From Desulfovibrio mangrovi (GTDB taxonomy: Bacteria; Desulfobacterota; Desulfovibrionia; Desulfovibrionales; Desulfovibrionaceae): a stretch of 64,000 nt of DNA. Shown in pieces: positions 8,547 to 16,773 of this stretch. Made by a program: the position numbers and the translations under genes. Numbering within the stretch: position 1 is the stretch's first letter; each line of letters starts with the position of its first letter. Location: positions 3,286,001 through 3,350,000 of the forward strand of contig NZ_CP104208.1 of the NCBI RefSeq assembly GCF_026230175.1. The letters are read 5' to 3'. The notes beneath the pieces were generated by a model, which was not told where the DNA came from, searched no databases, and saw nothing but the letters and a program-made list of their open reading frames with translations.

Positions 8547-9629
8547 TTACAAGCCGTTGCGGGTGTCTGCGTCACAGGGGAGCTGATGCTTGAACAAAAG
8601 CCTCCAGAGCATGACGTCGCGTGCGGCAGTAAGCGTATTCTTCAAACCCGGCCCGAACGAGAGAGCGGAAACCGGCAATCCGGACGATGCTGCTAACGAT
8701 ACCAATGCACCAAAAGTACAGGCTTCGTCCAGTTTCGTCCAGATAATGCTTCCCGGACAGTCGGTTACATATTGACGTACAAAGGTTGAAAGCTGGGCGG
8801 GCGCATACGAGGGTGCCAGTACCAGATGCACGGCAAGGTCGCGTGCGGTGCGCAGTCCCAGTTTTTCTTCAAGCTTGGCAAAGGTGTCGTTTCTGCCCAG
8901 TCCGGGCAGGTCGATGAGTACCTTGTCGTATTCGCGGGTTTCCCGCAGTGCGTTGGCAAAGCTGACCGGGTCGCCCGCTTCCAGATAGGACATGTCGGAA
9001 AGCTCGGCGTAGTGCTTGAGCAGCAGACGGCCGTTGCCGCGTTCGCAGTCGGCGTTGATGATGCAGATGCGCATGTCGGGACGGCGGCTGCGCAGGCTGA
9101 TGGCCATGCGGATGAGGGTGCTGGTCTTGCCTGCGCCGAACGGGCCGGACACGGCGTGGCATTGCCCGCGCCACTGCTCTTCACCCCACGGACGAACGGG
9201 GAGCATCTCGGAAAGCGGGACCAGTACGGAAAGATCGGGGTTCTTGTGCATGCGGCGGAACAGGGAGAGCAGAACGCTGTTGTCCACCCCTTCGCGCTCA
9301 AGGTACTCAAGGGCTACCCGCTGCCGCGGGGCCAGTTCATCCAGCTGGATGCCCGGCTTCATGAGGGCCAGAAGGTGCTCGCGGATTTCGCTCCACTCCC
9401 TGTGCCACTCGCCCCATCCGGCAGGGGCGCCATTGCCGTTGCCATTGCCGGAATCCATTTTTTTGACAGCCGATGCCGGACGTTCCAGACCGGCAGTCAT
9501 TTCGCACCACGGGCCGCTTTCGTCGCATCCCTCATGCTTGGAGAGAATGACTGCCTCAAGCCCCATCTCCTGCTTGATGCGGGCAAGTACCGTCTTGGTG
9601 TCCGGGCCTGTGAATGTCTTGACCTGCAT
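8547..9629 (-). CDS. flhF: flagellar GTPase FlhF (SRP-type)
   Basis: FlhF is an SRP-family GTPase that marks the pole for flagellar assembly. The 360-residue protein has a short basic N-terminal region, a Gly/Asn-rich linker (about residues 60-75), and an NG domain with P-loop GPFGAGKT (162-169) and IDLPGLGRND as the G3-like motif. TKLDEACTFG matches the TKLDE motif of the family. The ATG shares one base with the flhA stop codon, so translation is likely coupled. Confidence 0.95.
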   Translation of the reverse strand: MQVKTFTGPDTKTVLARIKQEMGLEAVILSKHEGCDESGPWCEMTAGLERPASAVKKMDSGNGNGNGAPAGWGEWHREWSEIREHLLALMKPGIQLDELAPRQRVALEYLEREGVDNSVLLSLFRRMHKNPDLSVLVPLSEMLPVRPWGEEQWRGQCHAVSGPFGAGKTSTLIRMAISLRSRRPDMRICIINADCERGNGRLLLKHYAELSDMSYLEAGDPVSFANALRETREYDKVLIDLPGLGRNDTFAKLEEKLGLRTARDLAVHLVLAPSYAPAQLSTFVRQYVTDCPGSIIWTKLDEACTFGALVSLAASSGLPVSALSFGPGLKNTLTAARDVMLWRLLFKHQLPCDADTRNGL

Positions 9630-11743
9630 TACTTCAATCCTACGCTGCCCACGGAAGTGAGCCTGATGTCAGAGGGAATTTCCGCCTGCGAAATGACGGG
9701 TACCGTCGGCAGGAAGCGGATGAGCAGCTGCGCCAGATGCGGTCGGGCCACCGGAGAGGTCAGCAGTACGGGCTGGCCGTCCGTGCCCACGGCATTTTCC
9801 ACGCTCTGGTTGACGGCCTGAATGAGGCGTTGTGCCGTTGCCGGATCAAGCGCCAGATACGAGCCGCCGTCGGAACGCCGGATGGCCTCTTGTACGGTCT
9901 TTTCCACCGAGGGGTCCAGCGTAATGATGGGCAGAACGCTGTTGCTGTCCATGTAGGGTTTGACGATGGTACGGGCGAGGCGTTCGCGCGTGTATTCCGT
10001 AAGCGTGTCGGGATCCTTTATGCCGGGGCCGTAGTCCGCCAGCGTTTCGACGATGGAGAGCAGGTCGCGGATGGACACGTTCTCGCGCACCAGATTCTGC
10101 AGCACCTTCTGCACCACGCCAAGGGAAAGGATGCCGGGAACCAGCTCTTCCACAGCCTTGGGGGCGTGCTTGGCAAGGTTGTCGAGCAGACTCTGCACTT
10201 CCTGTCTGCCGAGGAAGTCGGACAGGTGGCGCTTGAACACTTCCGTAAGGTGGGTGGCGATGACCGTTGAGGGGTCCACCACCGTATAGCCTGCGAGCAT
10301 GGCCTCTTCCTTCTGGCTCTGCGGAATCCACAGGGCCGGCAGGTTGAAGGCGGGTTCGCGGGTTTCTATGCCCTTGATATGGTGCTTTGCATCGCCCGGG
10401 TCCATGGCGAGGTAGTGGTCGATGAGGATTTCCGCTCCGGCCACGACGTTGCCCTTCACCAGTACGGAATACTGGCCGGGTTTGAGTTGCAGGTTGTCGC
10501 GCAGGTGCAGGGAGGGAACCACCACGCCCACATCCAGGGCAAACTGCCTGCGGATGGAACGGATGCGGGAAAGCAGGTTGCCGTCCTGTTCTTCGTCCAC
10601 CAGCGGGATGAGGCCGTAGCCCACTTCCAGCTCCAGAGCGTCCAGCGGCAGCAGGGCCTGCACTTCTTCAGGCGTGTCGAGGCTTGCGGAATCAGCCTTG
10701 GAGCCGCTCTTGCCGCCCTTCTTGGCACCGGTGCGTTCGGCGACGCCGTCGCTGGAGTCGCTGACCAGCTTGGAGATGAAGAAGAGACCGGCTGCGAACA
10801 GCATGAAGGGCAGGAAGGGCATGCCGGGAACCAGTGCGAAGACGATAAGCACAAATGCCACCAGCTTGAGTGCGCGGGAGTTGAAGGTCAACTGGCCGAT
10901 GAATTCTTCACCCATCTTGGCTTCTGCGGCGGCGCGGGACACGATGATACCCGCCGAGGTGGAGATGATGAGCGAGGGGATGGTGGCTACAAGACCGTCG
11001 CCGATGGTGAGCAGGGTGTAGGTGGTGAGCGCGTCCTGCCACGGCATGTCCTTCTGCACGATGCCGATGAGGATGCCGCCGATGATGTTCACCAGCGTGA
11101 TGAGCAGGCCTGCGGTCACGTCCCCTTGAACGAATTTGCCCGCACCGTCCATGGCGCCGTAGAAGTCGGCTTCGCGGCGGATGATGTCGCGTTTGTTGTT
11201 GGCGGTTTCTTCGTCGATGAGGCCGGCGTTCAGGTCGGCTTCAATGGCCATCTGTTTGCCGGGCATGGCGTCAAGGGTGAAGCGGGCTGCCACTTCCGCG
11301 ATACGCGTGGTACCCGCCGTGATGACCATCTTGTTGAGAATGAAGAGAATCCAGAAAATTACCGCGCCGATGACGTAGTTGCCGCCCACCACGAACTCAC
11401 CGAAGGATTGGATGACCGAACCGGCGGCGCTTGTGCCCTCATCACCGTGCAGCAGAATGAGTCTTGTGGAGGCCACGTTGAGCGCAAGGCGGAGCAGGGT
11501 GCTCACCAGGAGCAGGGAGGGGAAGATGGAAAATTCCAGCGGCGAGAGCATGAACATGGAGGTCACCAGAATGATGAGCGCCAGCGAAATGCTCAGGCTG
11601 AGCATGATGTCCAGAAAGAAGGTGGGCAGGGGCACGAGCATCACGAACAGAATGGTGACCACGCCACCTGCCAGCAGTATGTCGCCGTGCTTGGCAAACC
11701 GTTCGTAATTGATTTTCGGTGCTGTGATTTCTGCTTTAGCCAT
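9629..11743 (-). CDS. flhA: flagellar export gate protein FlhA
   Basis: FlhA is the major component of the flagellar type III export gate. The 704-residue protein has eight predicted transmembrane helices in the first 340 residues, the conserved FHIPEP-type cytoplasmic loop (RIAEVAARFTLDAMPGKQMA) and a large cytosolic domain that docks chaperone-substrate complexes. Length is typical. It lies 58 bp after flhB and overlaps flhF by one base. Confidence 0.98.
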   Translation of the reverse strand: MAKAEITAPKINYERFAKHGDILLAGGVVTILFVMLVPLPTFFLDIMLSLSISLALIILVTSMFMLSPLEFSIFPSLLLVSTLLRLALNVASTRLILLHGDEGTSAAGSVIQSFGEFVVGGNYVIGAVIFWILFILNKMVITAGTTRIAEVAARFTLDAMPGKQMAIEADLNAGLIDEETANNKRDIIRREADFYGAMDGAGKFVQGDVTAGLLITLVNIIGGILIGIVQKDMPWQDALTTYTLLTIGDGLVATIPSLIISTSAGIIVSRAAAEAKMGEEFIGQLTFNSRALKLVAFVLIVFALVPGMPFLPFMLFAAGLFFISKLVSDSSDGVAERTGAKKGGKSGSKADSASLDTPEEVQALLPLDALELEVGYGLIPLVDEEQDGNLLSRIRSIRRQFALDVGVVVPSLHLRDNLQLKPGQYSVLVKGNVVAGAEILIDHYLAMDPGDAKHHIKGIETREPAFNLPALWIPQSQKEEAMLAGYTVVDPSTVIATHLTEVFKRHLSDFLGRQEVQSLLDNLAKHAPKAVEELVPGILSLGVVQKVLQNLVRENVSIRDLLSIVETLADYGPGIKDPDTLTEYTRERLARTIVKPYMDSNSVLPIITLDPSVEKTVQEAIRRSDGGSYLALDPATAQRLIQAVNQSVENAVGTDGQPVLLTSPVARPHLAQLLIRFLPTVPVISQAEIPSDIRLTSVGSVGLK

Positions 11744-11801
11744 TTTTCCGACACCTTCCGTGGATAGCGAGTGTGTTCCGTGCAGGAGCAGTCATGCGCT
11801 C

Positions 11802-12872
11802 TTAACTGCTTCTTTTTCCTTTGAATTTGTGCAGGCTGGCGAGGATGGATGCCACGGCCTTGTACAGATCCTCGGGAATCATGTCCCCTACTTCCACCGA
11901 CTTATACAAGGCACGTGCCAGCGGGACGTTTTCCCGGAGCGGAATGCCGTGTTCGCGAGCGATTTCCTTGATTTTCTCCGCGACGTGATCGGCACCCTTG
12001 GCCAGAACGCGGGGGGCAGGGGCTTCCAGAGCGTCGTATCGTATGGCTATGGCAATATGCGTGGGGTTGGTGATGACAACGTCGGCCTTGGGAACGTCCT
12101 GCATCATGCGGCGCATCATGACCTGCATCATCTTCTTGCGCTGTTCGGCCTTGATCTTGGGGTCGCCTTCCGCCTGCTTGCGTTCGTCCTTGACTTCATC
12201 CTTGGTCATCTTGAGGTTTTCTTCATAATCCCAGCGGCTATACCAGAGGTCGCCAAAGGCGATGAGGACCATGGGAACGAGGGCATACAGCACCATGCGG
12301 TGGCTGGTTTCCAGCATGTACACGCTGAGCCCCATGGCATCCTTGTAATAGAGCGGGAGAAAATTATGCATCTCCGCCTTGAGCACGAGATAGGGAGCAA
12401 TGCCGATGGCGGCGGCCTGCAGTATGCTCTTTCCCAGCCTGATAAGCGTCTGGGGCGATGCGAACATACGCTTGAGGCCTTTTATGATGTTGAATTGCAG
12501 GCCCTTGAATTTGAATACTTCCGTGGTCCAGAGTTTGCCCACCTGCAGGCGCATGTTCAGGTAGGCCAGAAAGGCGATGAAGATGAGCAGCGGCAGCAGC
12601 ATTTTGGCCAGTTCGATGGAAAGCCACTGCATGAGTCCGTAGATGCTTTCCGGCGTGACGTTGAAAGTTATGCTGTCCCGCATGAAGCGGACCATGATCT
12701 TGTGCATGCTGTCATAGATGACGCCCAGCCATGCATACAGTCCGTACATGCCCGCAACAACGGAGACCACCTTGCCCAATTCCTGTGATTTTGGAACATT
12801 GCCTTTGTTTCTGGCTTTCTTGCGACGTTTGTGTGTCGCTGTTTCTGTTCTGCTCGGGTCTTTTTGCGGCAT
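11802..12872 (-). CDS. flhB: flagellar export switch protein FlhB
   Basis: FlhB controls substrate specificity of the flagellar export apparatus. The 356-residue protein has a basic N-terminus, four transmembrane helices, and the autocleavage motif NPTH at residues 269-272, which is needed for the switch from hook to filament export. It starts 14 bp after fliR on the same strand and is followed by flhA. Confidence 0.98.
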   Translation of the reverse strand: MPQKDPSRTETATHKRRKKARNKGNVPKSQELGKVVSVVAGMYGLYAWLGVIYDSMHKIMVRFMRDSITFNVTPESIYGLMQWLSIELAKMLLPLLIFIAFLAYLNMRLQVGKLWTTEVFKFKGLQFNIIKGLKRMFASPQTLIRLGKSILQAAAIGIAPYLVLKAEMHNFLPLYYKDAMGLSVYMLETSHRMVLYALVPMVLIAFGDLWYSRWDYEENLKMTKDEVKDERKQAEGDPKIKAEQRKKMMQVMMRRMMQDVPKADVVITNPTHIAIAIRYDALEAPAPRVLAKGADHVAEKIKEIAREHGIPLRENVPLARALYKSVEVGDMIPEDLYKAVASILASLHKFKGKRSS

Positions 12873-12886
12873 GGTGCCCAGCCTCC

Positions 12887-13678
12887 CTATCTGGCGAGCG
12901 GTGACATGGCGTCAATGAGATGGCCGAACAGCGGGCCTATCTCAATGATGAAGTCGCCGATGCGTCGCGACATGATGGTGAAGAGAAGGCCCATGAAGAA
13001 GAAGCCCACGCCGATCTTCAGGGGAAAGCCGAGTTGCAGCAGGTTCATCTGGGGGGCAGCGCGCCCCATGAGGGCAAGGGCCAGTTCGACCAGGAAGAGC
13101 GCAGCCATGACCGGCGCGGCGATCTTGACCGCCAGCGAGAACATGATGCCGGAAAGGTCGAGGATCTGGTGCACGATGGCGGGACCGATGACAAGCTGTC
13201 CCGGGGGGATTGCCTCAAAGGTCTGGGCCAGCGCGCTCAGCATGTACAGGTGGCCGTTCAGGGTCATGAAGGTGAGCAGGGAAACGAGGTAGAGAAAATG
13301 CGAGGTGATGGAAACCGTGGTCCCTGTCAGCGGGTCGGCCACGTTGATCATGGTAAAGCCCATCTGGAAGCCGAGAATCTGCCCGCCGGTCTGGATGCCC
13401 GCAAAGATGAACTCCACCGCAAGGGCAAGCACCAGTCCGAGAACCGCCTCGGAAGCCATGATTCTGATGAGGTCGAAGGGGTGTTCGGGCATGGCCTGTC
13501 CCTTGACGGCAAGCGAAGGAAAGAGCGCCAGCGTCAGCACGATGCAGAGTGCCGCCTTGACTGTCTTGGGGGCGCTTTCTCCGCCGAAGACGGGGAGCAT
13601 GAACACCACAAGGCTGAGGCGCATGAAGGTCAGCACGAAGCTGAAAAATTCTGTCGTATTGAAGTTGAACAGGTCCAT
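12887..13678 (-). CDS. fliR: flagellar export gate protein FliR
   Basis: FliR is an integral membrane component of the flagellar export gate. The 263-residue protein has six hydrophobic helices and the usual GGESAPKTVKAALCI segment after the first. MDLFNF is a typical family start. It is the first gene of the fliR-flhB-flhA-flhF-flhG run. No Shine-Dalgarno sequence precedes the ATG, and a sigma-54-like promoter at 13690-13705 would put the transcript start about one base before it. Confidence 0.96.
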   Translation of the reverse strand: MDLFNFNTTEFFSFVLTFMRLSLVVFMLPVFGGESAPKTVKAALCIVLTLALFPSLAVKGQAMPEHPFDLIRIMASEAVLGLVLALAVEFIFAGIQTGGQILGFQMGFTMINVADPLTGTTVSITSHFLYLVSLLTFMTLNGHLYMLSALAQTFEAIPPGQLVIGPAIVHQILDLSGIMFSLAVKIAAPVMAALFLVELALALMGRAAPQMNLLQLGFPLKIGVGFFFMGLLFTIMSRRIGDFIIEIGPLFGHLIDAMSPLAR

Positions 13679-13689
13679 GCCAGCCGGTT

Positions 13690-13705
13690 TGCAAAGCCCG
13701 AGCCA
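13690..13705 (-). promoter_or_regulatory. sigma-54-type promoter upstream of fliR
   Basis: The minus strand reads TGGCTCG-GGCT-TTGCA, matching TGGCACG-N4-TTGCW with exact GG-N10-GC spacing. Sigma-54 control of early flagellar operons is known in polar flagellates and in Desulfovibrio. The predicted transcript start is near 13679, next to the fliR ATG. Confidence 0.6.
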
Positions 13706-13966
13706 GAGATGATTTGCTGCTGTGCGCCAAGCAATTCCGGTGGGTTGATGTCTGTTGTGGTGGTTTGCCGCCGCAGGTGAGTCAGCCTTTTGGCGGTAGC
13801 CTGTCCGTGTGCTTTTGTCTCGTCACGGTGTGCCCGCTGTGGTACAGAAGAGGGGGAGGCTGGTTCGAACGCCGGTTTTCTCCCGGCGCAACGGGCGGGC
13901 TTGCCATCGGCCCTGTATTCTGGCAAGCCACGGATACCATTGAACTGTGCATATATGGAGGACGCA

Positions 13967-14566
13967 ATGGACCTTTTGCCCATTAAACGAGCATTGCTCA
14001 GCGTTACCGACAAGTCCGGGCTGGTGGAGTTTGCCACCTTCCTGCACGAGAACGGCGTTGAGCTGGTATCCACCGGCGGCACGGCACGCATGCTTACCGA
14101 GGCGGGGCTGAAGGTCACGCCCGTGAGCAAGGTGACCGGTTTCCCGGAAATCCTTGGCGGACGCGTCAAGACGCTGCACCCGCACATTCATGCGGGTATC
14201 CTTGCCGACAAGGACAACCCCGAGCATCTTTCCACGCTGAAGGAACTTGGCATCGTCGCCTTTGATCTCATCGTGGTGAACCTCTACAACTTTGCCGAGG
14301 CTGCCCGTAAGGGGCTGGACCTCAAGGCTGCCATCGAGGAAATCGATATCGGCGGTCCCTGCATGCTCCGCGCTACGGCCAAGAACTTCCACAGCATGCT
14401 GGTGCTGCCCGATCCGGCAGACTATGCCGAGGTATCCGCCGAACTCAAGGCCAACGAAATGCGTGTGGGGCTGGAATTCCGCCGCCGCATGGCCGCCAAG
14501 ACCTTTGAGCGCACCTCGACCTACGACCGCATGATCACCGACTACCTGTCTTCCAAGACGGCGTAG
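13967..14566 (+). CDS. purH: IMP cyclohydrolase (PurH N-terminal domain, stand-alone)
   Basis: The product is 199 residues and corresponds to the MGS-like IMP cyclohydrolase half of bifunctional PurH (SVTDKSGLVEFA, VSTGGTARML, FPEILGGRVKTLHPHIHAGIL). It closes the IMP ring in the last step of purine synthesis. The AICAR formyltransferase half is absent here and must be encoded elsewhere or replaced, which is common in Desulfovibrio relatives. I chose the ATG at 13967 because GGAGGA lies 4-9 bases upstream; the longer open frame before it lacks such a signal. A hairpin at 14613-14644 follows. Confidence 0.93.
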   Translation: MDLLPIKRALLSVTDKSGLVEFATFLHENGVELVSTGGTARMLTEAGLKVTPVSKVTGFPEILGGRVKTLHPHIHAGILADKDNPEHLSTLKELGIVAFDLIVVNLYNFAEAARKGLDLKAAIEEIDIGGPCMLRATAKNFHSMLVLPDPADYAEVSAELKANEMRVGLEFRRRMAAKTFERTSTYDRMITDYLSSKTA

Positions 14567-14612
14567 CGGCAATCCGGCCATGCCGGAATTGCAAAGGCAT
14601 TGACGTAACCGT

Positions 14613-14644
14613 CTCCGCAGGCAGGGATATCCCCGCCTGCGGAG
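14613..14644 (+). terminator. hairpin between purH and hflX
   Basis: A perfect 10-bp inverted repeat (14613-14622 with 14635-14644) has further pairing in the loop (GGG/CCC). There is no T-run, so it may be a weak terminator or an mRNA-processing hairpin rather than a classic terminator. Confidence 0.5.
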
Positions 14645-14714
14645 CGTTCGTGCATTTCAGGAGCAACGGACTCGTTTCTCCATTATCCGCAACACGTTCC
14701 AGAAGGAGCACGCC

Positions 14715-16535
14715 ATAGCTTCCGTTCTCGGCAACACGCAAGGGCTCAAGCCCAGTCAGCTCAAGGCGCTGCAGCGTCTGTACACCCGTCGCTATCCGGC
14801 TCAGGGCGGCTACACACCCGAACAGGCACGCGAGCTTGCCGCGCTGTCCGCCAGCGTCGCCCGGCAGATAGGTCTGCTCATCGACCGCCAGGGCAGGCCG
14901 CAACTGGTCATCGTGGGTGATACCGGCGCCATCTATATTCCCGAGCTGCCGCGCGCCCGTCTGGGTACGGGGCGTCTGCGCGGCCTGCGCCTCATGCATA
15001 CCCACCTGACGGACACTGCGCTTTCTCAGGAAGACCTGATGGATATGCTGTTCCTGCGTCTCGACTCCGTGGGCGTGCTCACGTTGGACGAATTCGGCTC
15101 GCCCGCGCACTTTCAGTATGCCCACCTTGTGCCCACCCGTTCGGAAGAAGGCGAGACTGCCGATGCCGAGGCGGATATGTCTTCCGTCAGCCGCCGCGCG
15201 CCGCGCAAGGGCGAGGTGCTTCCCGACGGGCCCAAGCCCTACACCGTGCACGATATGGTGGCGTGGGATCGCGTTGAGGTGGACTTCAACGCCCAGACCG
15301 AAGCGCTGGAAGATGAAATGGCCCGTGCCCTTACCGATGCCCGTGTGGCAGACGGGGATGGTGAACGTGCCGTGCTGGTGAGCGTGAGCACCCAGCCGCG
15401 CAACGTGCAGGAATCGTATCTGGACGAGTTGCGCGAACTGGCCCGCACCGCAGGCATTGCCGTGGTTGGGCAGATCATCCAGCGTGTGCCGCAGGTGAAC
15501 CCAAAGTTCATCATGGGCAAGGGCAAGCTGGCAGAGCTTGAAGTGCTGTGCTTGCAGGGTAATGCGGGGCTTGTCGTGTTTGACGGAGAGCTTTCGCCCG
15601 CCCAGTTGCGCAACCTGACGGATGCCACAGAGCGCAAGGTGCTGGACCGCACCCAGCTCATTCTTGATATTTTCGCCCAGCACGCCACTTCGCGCGCGGG
15701 CAAGCTGCAGGTGGAAATGGCCCAGCTGCAGTACACCATGCCCCGTCTGGTGGGGAAAAACCGCGCCATGGACAGGCTTATGGGCGGCATCGGCGGACGC
15801 GGTCCCGGTGAAACCAAGCTGGAAACCGACCGCCGCAAGATTCGTGACCGAATCGCCCGTATCAAGGGTGAATTGAAGACGCTCAGCAAGCAGCGTTCCT
15901 ACGCCCGCGACCGCCGCGCCAAGGCTCGCGTGCCCGTGGCCGCGCTGGTGGGCTACACCAACGCGGGCAAGTCCACCACCCTGAACACGCTGACCAACTC
16001 CGACGTGCTGGCGGAGAACAAGCTCTTCGCCACGCTGGACCCGACCACGCGCAGGCTCCGCTTTCCGCAGGAGCGCGAGCTTATCCTTACCGACACCGTG
16101 GGCTTCATCCGCAGCCTGCCTAAGGAACTCAAGGAAGCGTTCGAGGCGACCCTTGAGGAATTGGAAGCCGCAGACCTGCTGCTGCATGTGGCCGATGCCG
16201 GACATCCCGAAGTGGACAAGCAGATTGCCGCGGTGGAATCCATTCTGAACGAACTGGGCCTGCACGACATTCCCTCCATTCTCATCCTGAACAAGTGGGA
16301 TACGCTGGATGAGGAGGCCCGTCAGGCCATGCGCTATTCCTATCCGCAGGCCATTCCCATCAGTGCCCGCAGCGGCGACGGGCTGGACGAGCTGTCCAAG
16401 GCCATCATCTCCCGCGTGGACTGGGAGCGCGGGCTTGTGCAGTATCAGGGCATCATGGCCGAAGAGGTTGTGGAAGACGCCCCCCGCGATGACTGGGACG
16501 CCTGGGACGGCGACGGCAAGGGGATTCTGCAGTAG
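14715..16535 (+). CDS. hflX: ribosome-associated GTPase HflX, probable ATA start
   Basis: HflX splits and rescues stalled ribosomes. The protein shows the glycine-rich HflX signature GGIGGRGPGETKLETDRR and the GTPase motifs GYTNAGKST (G1), DTVGFIRSLP (G3) and NKWD (G4). The first in-frame GTG is at 14913, but conserved-looking coding sequence continues upstream (ASVLGNTQGLKPSQLKALQR). The best-placed start is an ATA at 14715, six bases after AGAAGGAG. No ATG, GTG or TTG occurs between that ribosome-binding site and 14913. From the ATA the protein has 606 residues, with an N-terminal extra domain of about 150 residues before the standard HflX fold. A CTG at 14637 or ATT/ATC at 14682-14687 are less likely alternatives. 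Confidence 0.9.
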   Translation: MASVLGNTQGLKPSQLKALQRLYTRRYPAQGGYTPEQARELAALSASVARQIGLLIDRQGRPQLVIVGDTGAIYIPELPRARLGTGRLRGLRLMHTHLTDTALSQEDLMDMLFLRLDSVGVLTLDEFGSPAHFQYAHLVPTRSEEGETADAEADMSSVSRRAPRKGEVLPDGPKPYTVHDMVAWDRVEVDFNAQTEALEDEMARALTDARVADGDGERAVLVSVSTQPRNVQESYLDELRELARTAGIAVVGQIIQRVPQVNPKFIMGKGKLAELEVLCLQGNAGLVVFDGELSPAQLRNLTDATERKVLDRTQLILDIFAQHATSRAGKLQVEMAQLQYTMPRLVGKNRAMDRLMGGIGGRGPGETKLETDRRKIRDRIARIKGELKTLSKQRSYARDRRAKARVPVAALVGYTNAGKSTTLNTLTNSDVLAENKLFATLDPTTRRLRFPQERELILTDTVGFIRSLPKELKEAFEATLEELEAADLLLHVADAGHPEVDKQIAAVESILNELGLHDIPSILILNKWDTLDEEARQAMRYSYPQAIPISARSGDGLDELSKAIISRVDWERGLVQYQGIMAEEVVEDAPRDDWDAWDGDGKGILQ

Positions 16536-16562
16536 CGGGCGATTGTATTTGCAATGTGAAAG

Positions 16563-16587
16563 GGCCGGAGCGGTTAACGCTCCGGCC
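16563..16587 (+). terminator. rho-independent terminator after hflX
   Basis: The 10-bp stem GGCCGGAGCG/CGCTCCGGCC has a GTTAA loop and is followed by a T-rich tail (TTCTTTTGTTTC). Nearly the same stem is used after eno at 20147-20176. Confidence 0.9.
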
Positions 16588-16773
16588 TTCTTTTGTTTCT
16601 GTGCTTTTCCTTCCGGAACTACAGCGCCAGTTTAAGTATGGTGCGACAGTCTTAGGGGGTGAGGGTGATGGCTTTCTGTTTTGAAAGGGAATTGAGCTGT
16701 ATTGTATTGAATGTGCTGTACGTGGTTGTGTATTGGTGCTTCGGGACGCTGCAAGGCGAACCGGTGAAACCAT

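Noticed and set aside
10379-11767. A 462-codon open frame antisense to flhA
   Set aside because: It is a high-GC shadow: its composition (His/Gln/Glu-rich) mirrors the real gene, and no domain is seen.
13721-13745. A second sigma-54-like site upstream of fliR (TTGGCGCACAGCAGCAA on the minus strand)
   Set aside because: The GG-to-GC spacing is nine rather than ten, and it is weaker than the site at 13690-13705.
14535-16265. A 576-codon open frame antisense to hflX
   Set aside because: No family resemblance; a mirror of the strongly coding plus-strand gene.
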